Source: Haliangium sp963772315 (lineage in GTDB: Bacteria; Myxococcota_A; Polyangia; Haliangiales; Haliangiaceae). Taken from it: DNA of 64,000 bases. Below the pieces are notes generated by a model. The model ran no database searches and was not told the origin of the DNA. It was given only the letters and a program-made list of their open reading frames with translations. Shown in pieces: positions 1 to 16,017 of the stretch. Where the stretch lies: NCBI GenBank assembly GCA_963772315.1, contig CAVYWJ010000004.1, positions 2,914,001 through 2,978,000 of the forward strand, given 5' to 3'. The translations under genes were made by a program, and so were the position numbers. The first letter of the stretch is position 1. Every line of letters starts with the position of its first letter.

Positions 1-17
1 ATCCCTTCGATATACCG

Positions 18-824
<807 letters not shown>

Positions 825-877
825 GCCCGCGCGGGGCAACACTCCGCGAGCGGTCGAGCGGCTTGACCGCGGCAACG

Positions 878-2602
<1,725 letters not shown>

Positions 2603-2656
2603 ACGGTGACCGCTTAACCGTTGACCGGTGGCCGGATCACCATTCATCCTGACAGC

Positions 2657-4229
<1,573 letters not shown>

Positions 4230-4278
4230 GGCTCTCGCTCCCGCCGGGCGCTGCCATCCGGCGCCGCCCACCCGTCAG

Positions 4279-4307
4279 TTGACACATGCACCATGGACCC
4301 CCATAGT
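4279..4307 (+). promoter_or_regulatory. Sigma70-type promoter of the merR-iscS-iscA unit
   Basis: A perfect -35 TTGACA (4279-4284) is followed after 17 bp by CATAGT (4302-4307), a 4/6 match to the -10 consensus. Predicted transcription start is about 4314, just upstream of the palindrome at 4316-4347 and 86 bp before the merR start codon. Placement of the palindrome at +1 suits repression; classical MerR activation would need the operator between -35 and -10. Confidence 0.55.
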
Positions 4308-4315
4308 CCAAGTTT

Positions 4316-4347
4316 GATGAACTCGTACGTCAAGGTACGAGTCCATC
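4316..4347. promoter_or_regulatory. Near-perfect inverted repeat, probable MerR-type operator
   Basis: Arms GATGAACTCGTAC (4316-4328) and GTACGAGTCCATC (4335-4347) pair over 13 bp with one mismatch, around a 6-bp spacer. The inner 8 bp of each arm are perfectly complementary. It lies between the TTGACA promoter and the merR-family gene 53 bp downstream, so autoregulation by that protein is the simplest reading. This is inference; no binding has been shown. Confidence 0.65.
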
Positions 4348-4399
4348 ACTGGGCTGTCGTCTCGATTCCCCGAGACCAGAGCATGGCCGAGCCGTCTCG

Positions 4400-5131
4400 A
4401 TGAGTGCGTCCGATTCCAAGCTGTTGCGCGTTGGCGAGCTGGCCAAGTCCACGGGCAAGACCGTGCGGGCCATCCATCTCTACGAGGAGCTGGGTCTCCT
4501 GCGACCCGCGATGCGGAGCGAGGGAGGCTTTCGCATGTATCACCCGGATGCGGTCACGCGCATCGACTGGGTGGTCAAGCTGCAGGCCATCGGCTTCACG
4601 CTCTCCGAGATCCAGGACTTCGTGAAGGAGTTCGAGGCTGCGCCTTCGGGTCGGGCGGCTGCCTGTCGCGCCCGCGAGGTGTTCGCCCAGAAGCTCTGCG
4701 ACATTCGCCAGCAGATCGCCAGCCTGCAGGCGATCGAGAACGACCTGGGCGACGCGCTTGGCTATCTCGACGTGTGCCACGACTGCTCGCCGGAGTATGC
4801 GCCCACCGAGTGCACCGAGTGCTCGCATCACGGCCACGAGCGCGGCATCGCCCCACCGCTGTTCTCCAACCTGTCGCACACCGCGTGCGGGGAGTGCAAG
4901 CACGCCCCGGAGCCCGGGGCAGCCGCGTCAGGTCAGGCTGCACCGGGACAGGCATATGACGTCTCGGTCACCGAGCTCATGAAGTCGTGCGGCGCCACGA
5001 ACGCCGCGCTGGATGGCGCGCGGGGCCCCGCGGGAGACGGACCTGCCGATCGTTCCGATCTGGCTGATCTGGCCGCCGATGCACCCTTGGCGGTGCACCC
5101 GGATCCGGCGAGCCAGGGAGGAACCCACTAG
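4400..5131 (+). CDS. MerR-family regulator with Cys-rich C-terminus, upstream of iscS-iscA
   Basis: The N-terminal ~75 residues are a MerR winged helix (LLRVGELAKSTGKTVRAIHLYE, then LLRP and GGFRMYHPDA), followed by a dimerisation helix. The C-terminal half is unusual: CHDC, CTEC and CGEC pairs with an extra Cys and several His residues, then a low-complexity Ala/Asp/Pro tail. That Cys arrangement could hold an Fe-S cluster or zinc. The stop is 2 bp before the cysteine desulfurase ATG and the A-type carrier follows, so the protein plausibly senses Fe-S status and controls the unit, the job IscR does elsewhere. The metal or cluster is inferred. A 32-bp palindrome sits upstream of its gene. Confidence 0.85.
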   Translation: MSASDSKLLRVGELAKSTGKTVRAIHLYEELGLLRPAMRSEGGFRMYHPDAVTRIDWVVKLQAIGFTLSEIQDFVKEFEAAPSGRAAACRAREVFAQKLCDIRQQIASLQAIENDLGDALGYLDVCHDCSPEYAPTECTECSHHGHERGIAPPLFSNLSHTACGECKHAPEPGAAASGQAAPGQAYDVSVTELMKSCGATNAALDGARGPAGDGPADRSDLADLAADAPLAVHPDPASQGGTH

Positions 5132-5133
5132 CC

Positions 5134-6342
<1,209 letters not shown>

Positions 6343-6352
6343 GGAGGCGAGC

Positions 6353-6688
<336 letters not shown>

Positions 6689-6804
6689 TCTGATTTGGCT
6701 GCGAGAGGACGGCGCGGGGTCTGCCCGGTCGCTCTCGCTCGGTCGGACGAACTGGCTGTTGCTCGATTGGCCAGCGCGCGCCAGGCGTGACAACCTCCCA
6801 CGCC

Positions 6805-7236
6805 ATGCCGCCTTATCGCCATCGCATGCCCGTACGCTTTGCTGACGTGGATCACGCCGGCATCGTGTACTACCCGCGCTTCTTCCATTACTTCCACACC
6901 GCGTTCGAGGAGTTCTTCCGCGAGCGTCTGGGCAGCCGCGCCTACGTCGCCCTGCTGGACGAGGAGCGCATCGGCTTTCCCGCGGTGAGCGCGCAGTGCG
7001 ACTACAAGGCGCCGCTGCGCTTTGGTGACATGATGGCCATCGACATGTCGATCGATCGTCTGGGCGAGCGCTCGGTGACGTTTCGCTACTGCGTGTATCG
7101 CTGTCCCGAGGCGGGAGAGGGCGCCGAGGTGCTGGCTGCCGAAGGCACGTCCACGTGTGCGGTGGTGGATCTCGATGCCTTTCGGGCCACCCCCATTCCC
7201 GTACATCTGCGCGAGCTGTTTGCCACCTTGACCTGA
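6805..7236 (+). CDS. Hotdog-fold acyl-CoA thioesterase (4HBT family)
   Basis: Members hydrolyse acyl-CoA or acyl-ACP thioesters. The family signature VRFADVDHAGIVYYPRFF is near the N-terminus, with the probable catalytic Asp in DHAGIVYY, followed by CDYKAPLRFGD and a beta-rich C-terminal half. ATG 6805 gives 143 residues, the usual size; GTG 6787 would add six. The substrate cannot be assigned. Benzoyl-type and Tol-Pal-linked YbgC-type enzymes look alike and there are no tol genes here. About 100 bp separate it from iscA and 99 bp from the next gene, so it may be transcribed alone. Confidence 0.87.
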   Translation: MPPYRHRMPVRFADVDHAGIVYYPRFFHYFHTAFEEFFRERLGSRAYVALLDEERIGFPAVSAQCDYKAPLRFGDMMAIDMSIDRLGERSVTFRYCVYRCPEAGEGAEVLAAEGTSTCAVVDLDAFRATPIPVHLRELFATLT

Positions 7237-7322
7237 GCACGTCCCTGTGCAGTCACCGGCCAGCCGGACGGTAGTCGTCCCGATCCCCTGCAGGCAAGGC
7301 TGGATTCGACCGCGCAATCTCC

Positions 7323-7328
7323 TATAGT
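7323..7328 (+). promoter_or_regulatory. -10 box for the SspB-like gene, implying a leaderless mRNA
   Basis: TATAGT at 7323-7328 matches the -10 consensus 5/6 and ends 7 bp before GTG 7336, so transcription would begin at or next to the start codon. The -35 region is poor (CTGGAT at 7300-7305, 17-bp spacing), and there is no Shine-Dalgarno sequence between box and start codon. Confidence 0.45.
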
Positions 7329-7335
7329 AGAGGCC

Positions 7336-8130
<795 letters not shown>

Positions 8131-8135
8131 CTCGT

Positions 8136-8152
8136 GCGCCACGTCGTGGCGC
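8136..8152. terminator. Hairpin between converging sspB-like and folB genes
   Basis: GCGCCAC (8136-8142) and GTGGCGC (8146-8152) form a perfect 7-bp stem with a 3-nt loop, 5 bp after the sspB-like stop. There is no U-tract, so it is a possible, not a certain, bidirectional terminator. Confidence 0.35.
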
Positions 8153-8216
8153 CGCTGACTCCCGAGGTTCCTCGGCCGGCCGCGTTCCGGCCGGGCACGG
8201 CGCTGCGGCGTTCCTC

Positions 8217-8588
8217 TCAGGCGACTCGCGGCGGCACGTGCAAGCGGATCCCGCACGACGCCGGCACGCCTGGACACGGCGGCGCCAGCTTGTGGAGCTC
8301 GATGATCACGGTGACGTGCGGATACAGCTCCTGGATGGCGGCGCTGATGCTGCCGGCCAGCGCCTCGAGTAGCCGGAACGTCGACTCCGTGCCCACGCGG
8401 ATGACGGCCTCGCAGACCCTGCGATAATCGATGGTATCGCCCAGGCGATCGCTGGCAGCCGCCTGCTCGAGCGAGCAGCGCAGCTCCAGGTTCACGCGAA
8501 AGCGCCGCGTGGCCCGGCGCTCGGCCGCCGTGTAGCCGTGGTTGGCCTCGAACTCGAGGCCGGTCACGAACACCGCATCGACAGCCAT
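8217..8588 (-). CDS. folB: Dihydroneopterin aldolase
   Basis: Folate-pathway enzyme that splits dihydroneopterin into 6-hydroxymethyl-dihydropterin and glycolaldehyde. The sequence carries the family pattern: FVTGLEFEANHGYTAAERRA at the N-terminus (with the active-site Glu region), LGDTIDYRRVCEAVIRV in the middle, and a C-terminal VTVIIELHKLAPP strand. The start taken is ATG 8588 (MAVDAVFVTG); GTG 8657 would add 23 residues without similarity. It lies downstream of def on the same strand, so def-folB is a likely operon. No other folate gene is adjacent. Confidence 0.9.
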   Translation of the reverse strand: MAVDAVFVTGLEFEANHGYTAAERRATRRFRVNLELRCSLEQAAASDRLGDTIDYRRVCEAVIRVGTESTFRLLEALAGSISAAIQELYPHVTVIIELHKLAPPCPGVPASCGIRLHVPPRVA

Positions 8589-8672
8589 GGCGGCATGCGA
8601 CTCTCCCAGGGGCGCGGCCCCGGGCGGCGAGCTGCGGTCGGGTAGGGTGCCAGGCACGTGCGATTCCGCCGC

Positions 8673-9197
8673 TCAGGCCATGGTTGGCTCGGTCGAGCGC
8701 TTGCCGAGCTTGCGCTTGATCATCTGCCGCTTGAGCGGCCCGACGAAATCGACCAGCAGCTTGCCCGTGAGGTGATCGTTCTCGTGCAGGAGACAGCGCG
8801 CATAGAGCCCTTCGGCTTCGACCTCGAAGGGCTTGCCATCCATACCCATGGCGCGCACGCGTGCGCGCAGCGGGCGCTCCACCGGCACGTAGACCCCCGG
8901 GAACGACAGACAGCCTTCGTCGGCCTTGTCGGTCTCCTCGCTGGTCCACAGCACTTCGGGGTTGATGAACGCGACGGGCTCCGCCTTGCCATCGCGGCCG
9001 GCCAGCGCGGCCTCCACGATGAACATCTGGGTCGGATCACCGACCTGCAGGGCGGCGATGCCAAGCCCGTTCAGGGCGTACATGGTATCGACGAGATTGC
9101 GATACAGGGTACGGACTTCGTCGGTCACTTCGGTGACCGGACGGGACTCCTGGCGCAACCGAGGATCGGGCCAGACGACGACGGGAAGAACAGCCAT
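8673..9197 (-). CDS. def: Peptide deformylase
   Basis: Metalloenzyme that removes the formyl group from nascent N-terminal methionine. All three motifs are seen: GLGIAALQVG (motif 1, GxGxAAxQ), EGCLSFP (motif 2, metal Cys) and HENDH (motif 3, HExDH). The length of 174 residues is normal. Asn in the third position of HExDH is uncommon but lies at the variable site. The gene starts 3 nt from the predicted transcription start, implying a nearly leaderless transcript, and is divergent from ribA. folB follows on the same strand. Confidence 0.95.
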   Translation of the reverse strand: MAVLPVVVWPDPRLRQESRPVTEVTDEVRTLYRNLVDTMYALNGLGIAALQVGDPTQMFIVEAALAGRDGKAEPVAFINPEVLWTSEETDKADEGCLSFPGVYVPVERPLRARVRAMGMDGKPFEVEAEGLYARCLLHENDHLTGKLLVDFVGPLKRQMIKRKLGKRSTEPTMA

Positions 9198-9206
9198 GAC
9201 GAGTAA

Positions 9207-9235
9207 ACTGTAAGATGCACGGAACAGGGTGTCAA
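9207..9235 (-). promoter_or_regulatory. def promoter, leaderless type
   Basis: On the minus strand TTGACA (9235-9230) and TACAGT (9212-9207) are separated by 17 bp. The predicted start, about 9200, is 2-3 nt before ATG 9197. It diverges from the ribA promoter about 30 bp away. Confidence 0.6.
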
Positions 9236-9266
9236 CGAAACGATATCAACATGTTAGATAGACTCG

Positions 9267-9295
9267 TTGACAAGCGCTCCCGCTGCCAGCATAGA
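9267..9295 (+). promoter_or_regulatory. ribA promoter
   Basis: TTGACA (9267-9272) and CATAGA (9290-9295) are spaced by 17 bp; the -10 match is weak but the -35 is perfect. Transcription should start near 9302, which supports GTG 9308 as the ribA start, since the upstream in-frame ATG 9215 and 9251 lie ahead of the promoter. Confidence 0.5.
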
Positions 9296-9307
9296 GTACG
9301 GGCCTCC

Positions 9308-9952
9308 GTGACCCGTACATCCGACAAGAACGACACGTTCACACGGTACTCGGAAGCCGAGCTACCCACCCCGCGAGGCACCTTCCGCATCGTGGTGTAT
9401 CGCGCGAACGGCGATCCCAAGGACGAGCACGTGGCCATGGTCTACGGCGACGTCGCCGGCGGTCGCGACGTGCTGTGCCGGGTACACTCGGAGTGCTTCA
9501 CCAGTGAGGTAATGGCCTCGCTGCGTTGCGACTGCCGCGAGCAGCTCGACCACGCGCTCGAGCGCATCGCCGACGAAGGCCACGGCGTGCTGGTGTACCT
9601 GCGCCAGGAAGGCCGCGGCATCGGCCTCGGCAACAAGGTGCGCGCCTACGCCTTGCAGGATCGCGGCAACGACACGGTCGAGGCCAACCTCGCGCTCGGC
9701 TTCGACGCCGATCTGCGCAGCTATGAGCTCGCGGCTGCCATCCTGCACGATCTCGAGGTCGTGTCCGTGCGCCTCATGACCAACAACCCTGACAAGATCC
9801 AGGGCCTGGAATCCGCCGGCATGGCAGTGACCACGCACGAGCGCCACTGGGTGGGGGCCAGCGAGCACAGTGCAGACTATCTGCACGTGAAACGCACCAA
9901 GATGGGGCACATCGCGGCCCCTGAACCATCCATGGATAAGGACGTCCGCTGA
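9308..9952 (+). CDS. ribA: GTP cyclohydrolase II (riboflavin synthesis)
   Basis: Opens GTP to 2,5-diamino-6-ribosylamino-pyrimidinone phosphate, the first step of riboflavin synthesis. Conserved features are RVHSECFTSEV, the zinc cysteines in LRCDCREQL, the GTP-binding YLRQEGRGIGLGNKVRAYALQD and the C-terminal LMTNNPDKI. Start GTG 9308 is preferred over upstream in-frame codons because the homologous part begins at AELPTPRGTFRIV and a promoter lies immediately upstream. There is no fused RibB domain. The mrp-like gene follows directly, and the two are probably co-transcribed. Confidence 0.93.
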   Translation: MTRTSDKNDTFTRYSEAELPTPRGTFRIVVYRANGDPKDEHVAMVYGDVAGGRDVLCRVHSECFTSEVMASLRCDCREQLDHALERIADEGHGVLVYLRQEGRGIGLGNKVRAYALQDRGNDTVEANLALGFDADLRSYELAAAILHDLEVVSVRLMTNNPDKIQGLESAGMAVTTHERHWVGASEHSADYLHVKRTKMGHIAAPEPSMDKDVR

Positions 9953-9953
9953 C

Positions 9954-11063
<1,110 letters not shown>

Positions 11064-11095
11064 GTCGCGGCGCTGAGTCGCGGCGTTCGGCGCGC

Positions 11096-11110
11096 CTGGC
11101 GGCTCGCCAG
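11096..11110. terminator. Hairpin between converging mrp and LON-domain genes
   Basis: CTGGCG (11096-11101) pairs with CGCCAG (11105-11110) around a GCT loop, in the 93-bp convergent gap. No U-tract follows on either strand. Confidence 0.3.
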
Positions 11111-11156
11111 ACACCACAGGAGACGCCCGGCGCGCAGACCCGGCTGACTGACCGCG

Positions 11157-11819
11157 TCAGCTCATGAACGTCGAGCGCGGGCCGAGCTCGGTCAGGAGCC
11201 GGCCCACGTGCTGGATCGCGAACGCGATCCGCTCGGACGGATCGGCCATCTCCAGGAACTTCTGGCGCTCGTCGAGATCCGTGAGCAGGGCCGAGCACAG
11301 CACGTCGGCGCACCCGTTGGGGCTGCCGTCGGTGCGCACCAGCTCGCGCAGCTGCTCGCCGCCCTGCTCGAGCACCATGGACAGCTGGTCGCTGAGCATG
11401 ACCAGCTTCTGGTGCAGAGCCGCGAGCACGGCCGGCTCCGGCGGATTGGCGTCGAGCAGCAGCCGCGCCCGGATCAGCCGGTATGCCTGGTCGGGCGGCA
11501 GCTCCTCGGTCAGCTCGGCCCGCACCAGACCGCGCACCAGGATGTTGTAACGACCGTCCTTGAGCTCGTCCGAGGCGATGATGCGGCCGATGCCGATGGT
11601 CGGATACACGGCCGGGCGGTCGTGATACTGCGCCTCGTAGCCAGGTCTCAGCCGCGCCAGGGCCAGCAGGCGCGAGCCTGCCAGCGCATCCTGGGTCATG
11701 TGGCGGTAGCGAGGCTCGAAGATGTGCAGGGGCAGCAGCGAGCCCGGCAAGAGCACCACGTTGGGCAGGGGGAACATGGCGACAGCGCCGAGCAGCGACT
11801 CATCGAGTTGTTCGGACAT
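11157..11819 (-). CDS. LON substrate-binding-domain protein
   Basis: Stand-alone version of the N-terminal PUA-like domain of Lon protease, with neither ATPase nor peptidase. The diagnostic start FPLPNVVLLPGSLLPLHIFEPRYR is at residues ~16-39, followed by TIGIGRI and the YNILVRGLVRAEL strand, then a helical half. Such proteins are widespread and presumed to act in protein quality control, but no biochemical role is settled. Length 220. Converges with mrp. Confidence 0.9.
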   Translation of the reverse strand: MSEQLDESLLGAVAMFPLPNVVLLPGSLLPLHIFEPRYRHMTQDALAGSRLLALARLRPGYEAQYHDRPAVYPTIGIGRIIASDELKDGRYNILVRGLVRAELTEELPPDQAYRLIRARLLLDANPPEPAVLAALHQKLVMLSDQLSMVLEQGGEQLRELVRTDGSPNGCADVLCSALLTDLDERQKFLEMADPSERIAFAIQHVGRLLTELGPRSTFMS

Positions 11820-12236
11820 GTCTCTCTCCCGGGGTCCGCATCGCGGTCGCTCGTCTCCATCTCCTCTGCTGTTTCAAGCAAGGGAACGGCGACGAGCGCG
11901 CTGTCATGCTGGTCGGAGTATCGACCAGGTTGCCGGCCAGGGTGCCGGCAAGCACGCGAGCGCACGCGTCTCCAGCCAGCTGCGGGCCTGTCTGCAGACA
12001 CCTTGCCGATATAGCACACGGATCTCGGCGTGGCGCGCACGCCGGGAATGCTGCCGTGTCCCGTAACCCGAGACAGCAGCCCGACAGCTGCCCGATCTCA
12101 CCGTGCTCTTCGCGCTGCGCTCGCGGCGGATCCTGCGCCTCGGTGACCGTCCATCCTGGATTCCTGCGCGCTGGTCCGACTATAAACACGGTACGGCGCT
12201 GCCAGTGCCTGCCGTCCGGTCACGCCCGAGAGTTCC
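11820..12236. other. Divergent intergenic region, 417 bp
   Basis: No gene is supported. The right end holds a -10-like TATAAA (12181-12186), 50 bp before the glycosyltransferase start, with only a weak -35 (CTGGAT at 12156-12161). The left part should contain the promoter of the LON-domain gene, but I see no convincing hexamers there. Short frames crossing it look like noise. Confidence 0.4.
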
Positions 12237-13025
12237 TTGCTCCTGCCTCCCTACATAGAGCTCGCGTATCCGCAGACGCTGCCGGCCGGCGCGCCTGCGC
12301 CTGCCATCTCCGTGGTCATTCCGGCCTACAACGAGGCCGAGCGCATCGAGCCCTATCTCGACGCCATCCAGCACTACTTCACGAGTCGCGGAGAATCCTA
12401 CGAGATCCTGGTCGTGAACGACGGCAGCCACGACGGCACCGCCGCGCTGATCCGCGCCCGCATGTCGCGCGATCCGCGCCTTGGCCTCGTGCACTACCCG
12501 CGCAACCGCGGCAAGGGCCACGCTGTACGAATGGGCATGCTGGCTGCGCGCGGGTCCCTGCGCCTCTTTGCCGATGCAGATGGCAGCACGCCCATCGAGG
12601 AGATCGAGCGCCTGCGCTACCAGGTCGAGAGCCGCGGTGTGGACGTGGCCATCGGCTCGCGCGCCCAGGCGTCGGCCGAGGTCCAGCGTGTGGTCAAGCG
12701 TCACCGCTGGTTGATCGGACAGTGCTTCCGTTTCCTGCGCCAGCTGTTCCTGCAGGTCGGCGTGATGGACAGCCAGTGCGGCTTCAAGCTCTTCACGGCC
12801 CGCGCCGCCGAGCGCCTCTTTGCCGTGGCCCGACTGGACGGCTTTGCCTTCGACGTCGAGATCCTCTATCTCGCGGTGCGCGCCGGCATGGTGGTCCGCG
12901 AGGTCGCGGTCAACTGGTTCGACTCTCCGGCAACGCGCGTGAACCTCTGGCGCGATCCGCTCCAGATGCTGCGCGACACAGTGCGCATCCAGCGCCTGCA
13001 CCGCGACACCGACCCCCGGCGCTGA
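12237..13025 (+). CDS. GT2 glycosyltransferase, dolichyl/polyprenyl-phosphate glucosyltransferase type
   Basis: Family GT2 enzyme likely to load a sugar from a nucleotide donor onto a polyprenyl phosphate. The GT-A signature is clear: ISVVIPAYNEAERI, ILVVNDGSHDGT, the donor-metal DADGSTP and the later DSQCGFKLF and DGFAFDVEIL blocks, which are typical of the ALG5/DPG-synthase branch. There are no C-terminal membrane helices. The start is TTG 12237. No sugar-pathway genes are adjacent, so the sugar and final glycan are unknown. Confidence 0.88.
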   Translation: MLLPPYIELAYPQTLPAGAPAPAISVVIPAYNEAERIEPYLDAIQHYFTSRGESYEILVVNDGSHDGTAALIRARMSRDPRLGLVHYPRNRGKGHAVRMGMLAARGSLRLFADADGSTPIEEIERLRYQVESRGVDVAIGSRAQASAEVQRVVKRHRWLIGQCFRFLRQLFLQVGVMDSQCGFKLFTARAAERLFAVARLDGFAFDVEILYLAVRAGMVVREVAVNWFDSPATRVNLWRDPLQMLRDTVRIQRLHRDTDPRR

Positions 13026-13070
13026 TCGTCGCTGCCCAGGCGCCGGCTGCGCCTCTCGCTACTCCTGGCG

Positions 13071-13649
13071 CTACGATTGATAGTCCGCGGCCAGCGACGC
13101 CCGCGACGCCTCGCCGAGCTCCACGCGGTGCTCGTAGTTCGGGTGATCGATCTCCAGCACCAGCTGCGTCCCGGGCGTGAGCAGCGCGGCCTTGGCCTCC
13201 GGGCTCAGCGGATAGCGCGTGTACTGCACCGCGGAGATGCGATCGTGCGTGCTGCGTCCGGGCTCGAAGTCGGCGCGGATCGCGTGCTCGCCGATGTGCA
13301 GGATGACGTGCTCGTCCAGCCCGATCATACGATCCAGCTCCTTGCGCTTGTCGGAGTCTGCTGGCAGCTCGATGAACAGCGTGGCCGAGAGCGAGTCGTC
13401 GGCCGGCATGAGCGCGTTGTAGACCTCGATCTCGTCCGCGATCTGCTGCTCCTGGGTCAGCGACTCCGTACGCAGGATCTCCTCGATCTGGAAGATCAGC
13501 GTGTGGCGATTCTCGAACACCAGGCTCACCCGATCACCCACCACCACGCGTCGCGGCCTCTTGAGCTCGATGATGCGCTTGCGCAGGTCGTCACGAAAGC
13601 CCTGGTACAGGGCTGGTCCCTTGATATCGGCACGGCTGATGCGCTTCAT
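13071..13649 (-). CDS. DUF3501 family protein
   Basis: The protein begins MKRISRADIKGPALYQGFRD and contains VVVGDRVSLVFENRHTLIFQ and IEVYNALMP, the pattern of DUF3501, a family of unknown function often found beside rubrerythrin and Fe-S proteins. That is the case here, with rubrerythrin 159 bp upstream on the same strand, although an intrinsic terminator lies between them. Start ATG 13649 is used; an in-frame codon at 13703 would add 18 residues without similarity. A role in peroxide or oxidative defence is only suggested by neighbourhood. Confidence 0.85.
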   Translation of the reverse strand: MKRISRADIKGPALYQGFRDDLRKRIIELKRPRRVVVGDRVSLVFENRHTLIFQIEEILRTESLTQEQQIADEIEVYNALMPADDSLSATLFIELPADSDKRKELDRMIGLDEHVILHIGEHAIRADFEPGRSTHDRISAVQYTRYPLSPEAKAALLTPGTQLVLEIDHPNYEHRVELGEASRASLAADYQS

Positions 13650-13730
13650 GACTCGATCTCTACCAGCAAATGCCCGCGGAACAACCCCCCGAGCGACCCC
13701 CAAACAACCGCCGAGCCAACCAGAGCGCTC

Positions 13731-13768
13731 GAAACAAAAAGAGCGACCCCGATTCCTCGGCGTCGCTC
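13731..13768 (-). terminator. Intrinsic terminator after rubrerythrin
   Basis: On the minus strand GAGCGAC (13768-13762) pairs with GTCGCTC (13747-13741); an inner CCGA-GGAA-TCGG extends the stem and closes it with a GNRA-type loop. TTTTTGTTTC follows at 13740-13731. This is the clearest intrinsic terminator in the window; it lies 40 bp after the rubrerythrin stop. Confidence 0.8.
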
Positions 13769-13808
13769 CACGATTCGACCGCGGCCGGCACGTGCCGGCG
13801 CCGTTGAA

Positions 13809-14234
<426 letters not shown>

Positions 14235-14343
14235 GTTCGTGATCTCCCCTCGAATGCTCGAGATTCTGACGTCGCTAGGATCTATTGGCCCGCATTCGTA
14301 ACAGGTCAAGCCCGGCCTTGGCAAGCCGGGGCGCTCTGGCCGC

Positions 14344-15931
14344 TCAGGGTGTAGCGGGTGGGGCCGTGAAGTGCTCGACCACTGCCTCGGCCACGGCATC
14401 CTGCAGGTCACGAGCGGCCTGCCGCGCTTCCCAGCTCGGCACGATGCCGTTGATGAACACAGCGAACGCCATCGGCGGCCGCGCGCCCGCATCGAGATAT
14501 CCGGCCAGGCTGCACACCGAGGACAGCGTGCCGGTCTTGGCCCGCACCCGGCCGCGCGCGCTGGAGTTGACCATGCGCCGCCGCAGCGTCCCGTCGGTGC
14601 CGGAGATCGCCAGGGCGGCCATCAGATCGGGCCCGTAGCGCATGTTGCGATACGCCGTGGCCAGCACCGCGCCGATCTGCGCGGGCGAGAACGCGCTGGC
14701 GTCGAAGAGCCCCGAGCCGTTGCCGTAGCGGAACCCGCCCGCCGCCAGGCCCACGTGATCGGTGAGGAAGCGATTGACCACCTCCAGCCCTTCCTGCCAC
14801 GTGGCCGGCTGCGCATCCGCGCCGGCCTCGCGGTGCTCGGCGGCCAGGGTCTTGAGCAGGGTCTCGGCCACGAAGTTGTCCGAGTCCTTGCCCAGCTTGT
14901 GCACGATCACGCTGAGCGGCTCGCTCTCGACGAACGCCAGCACCTGGGCCCCGGCCGGCGCCACCCCGCGCCGGGCCGGCTTGCGGATCCGGATCCCGCG
15001 CGCGCCGAGGATGGTCCGCAGGGTCTCGCCCGCGTAGCTCACCGGATCCTCGACCCGCCGGCGAAAGCGCAGCACGCCGCCGCCCGTGCGCACCTGGCCC
15101 GCCACCTCGACCAGCATGACGCCGTCCTCGTCGAGCTTGCTGGCCAGGCGGACGTCGTCGCGCCCGGTGTCTTGCGTGACCACCTCGGCGCGCGTCAGGC
15201 GCAGGTACGGCGACGCGGGCTCGAGCCACACCGCCGCGCGCTCGCCGGTCACGCGTGCGGCGCGCACGTGCACCATGAACGAGCTCCCGTTCCAGGCTGG
15301 CCGCGCCCACGGGCGCGCGGAACGCTGCCTGCTCGCCCGGTTGCTCGTCGAAGTGCGGCGGCGACGACTTGTCGTCGAAGTAGCTGGTATCGACCACCAG
15401 CTCGCCGCGGACGCGCTGGATGCCGGAGCGCTCCAGCCAGTGCGCCAGCTCCTCGAGGTCGGCCGTGCCCAGCATGGGATTGCCGCGGCTCTGCAGGTAG
15501 AGGTCGCCGGTGATAACGCCGGTCGCGTCGATCTTGTCGGCCAGCAGCGCGGTGCGGAAGCGGAAGTCGGGGCCGAGCAGCGCCAGCGCCGCGGCCATGG
15601 TCACCACCTTGGTGACCGACGCGATGCTGTAGCCGCCGTTGCCATCGCGTTCGTAGAGCACGGCGCCGGTGTCCATGTCCTGCACGTAGATCCCGACCCG
15701 CGCGCTCTGGAGCAGCGTCTGCGCGGCCACCAGCGCGTCGATGCGTGCGGCCAGCGGCAGGGCCGCCACGGTCACCCCCGGGCCGGCCGCGACCGCGGGC
15801 GCGGCCGCGGCGTTCGCGCTCAGCGGTTGCGACGGCTGCGATGGTTGCGACAGCGCGACCCCCGCGCTCATACTGCCGAGCGAGAACATCGCCAAGAGCG
15901 CCCATGCTGGCTTTCGCGTCCGGACATCCAT
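14344..15931 (-). CDS. dacB: D-alanyl-D-alanine carboxypeptidase/endopeptidase, PBP4 (DacB) family; one frameshift
   Basis: Peptidase S13 enzyme of the periplasm that trims peptidoglycan cross-links. It has a signal peptide (ALLAMFSLGSMSAGVALS), the active-site SVTK in YSIASVTKVVTM, SDN in KDSDNFVAETLL and KTG in RAKTGTLSSV. The frame breaks around 15292/15293, where an extra C on the plus strand turns the expected PVGAASLNGSSFMVHVRAAR into PVGAASLEREL. The two halves are 14344-15276 and 15290-15931 in different frames and join perfectly when that base is removed. Sequencing error is likely since both halves look well preserved. Confidence 0.85.
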
Positions 15932-16017
15932 CGTCCCCCGAACATATCACCGGCCCCCGTGCGCCGGGCAGCGCCTTCGCGCGACGGGGCCGGATCCTGG
16001 GTATCGCGCCCCTGGGC

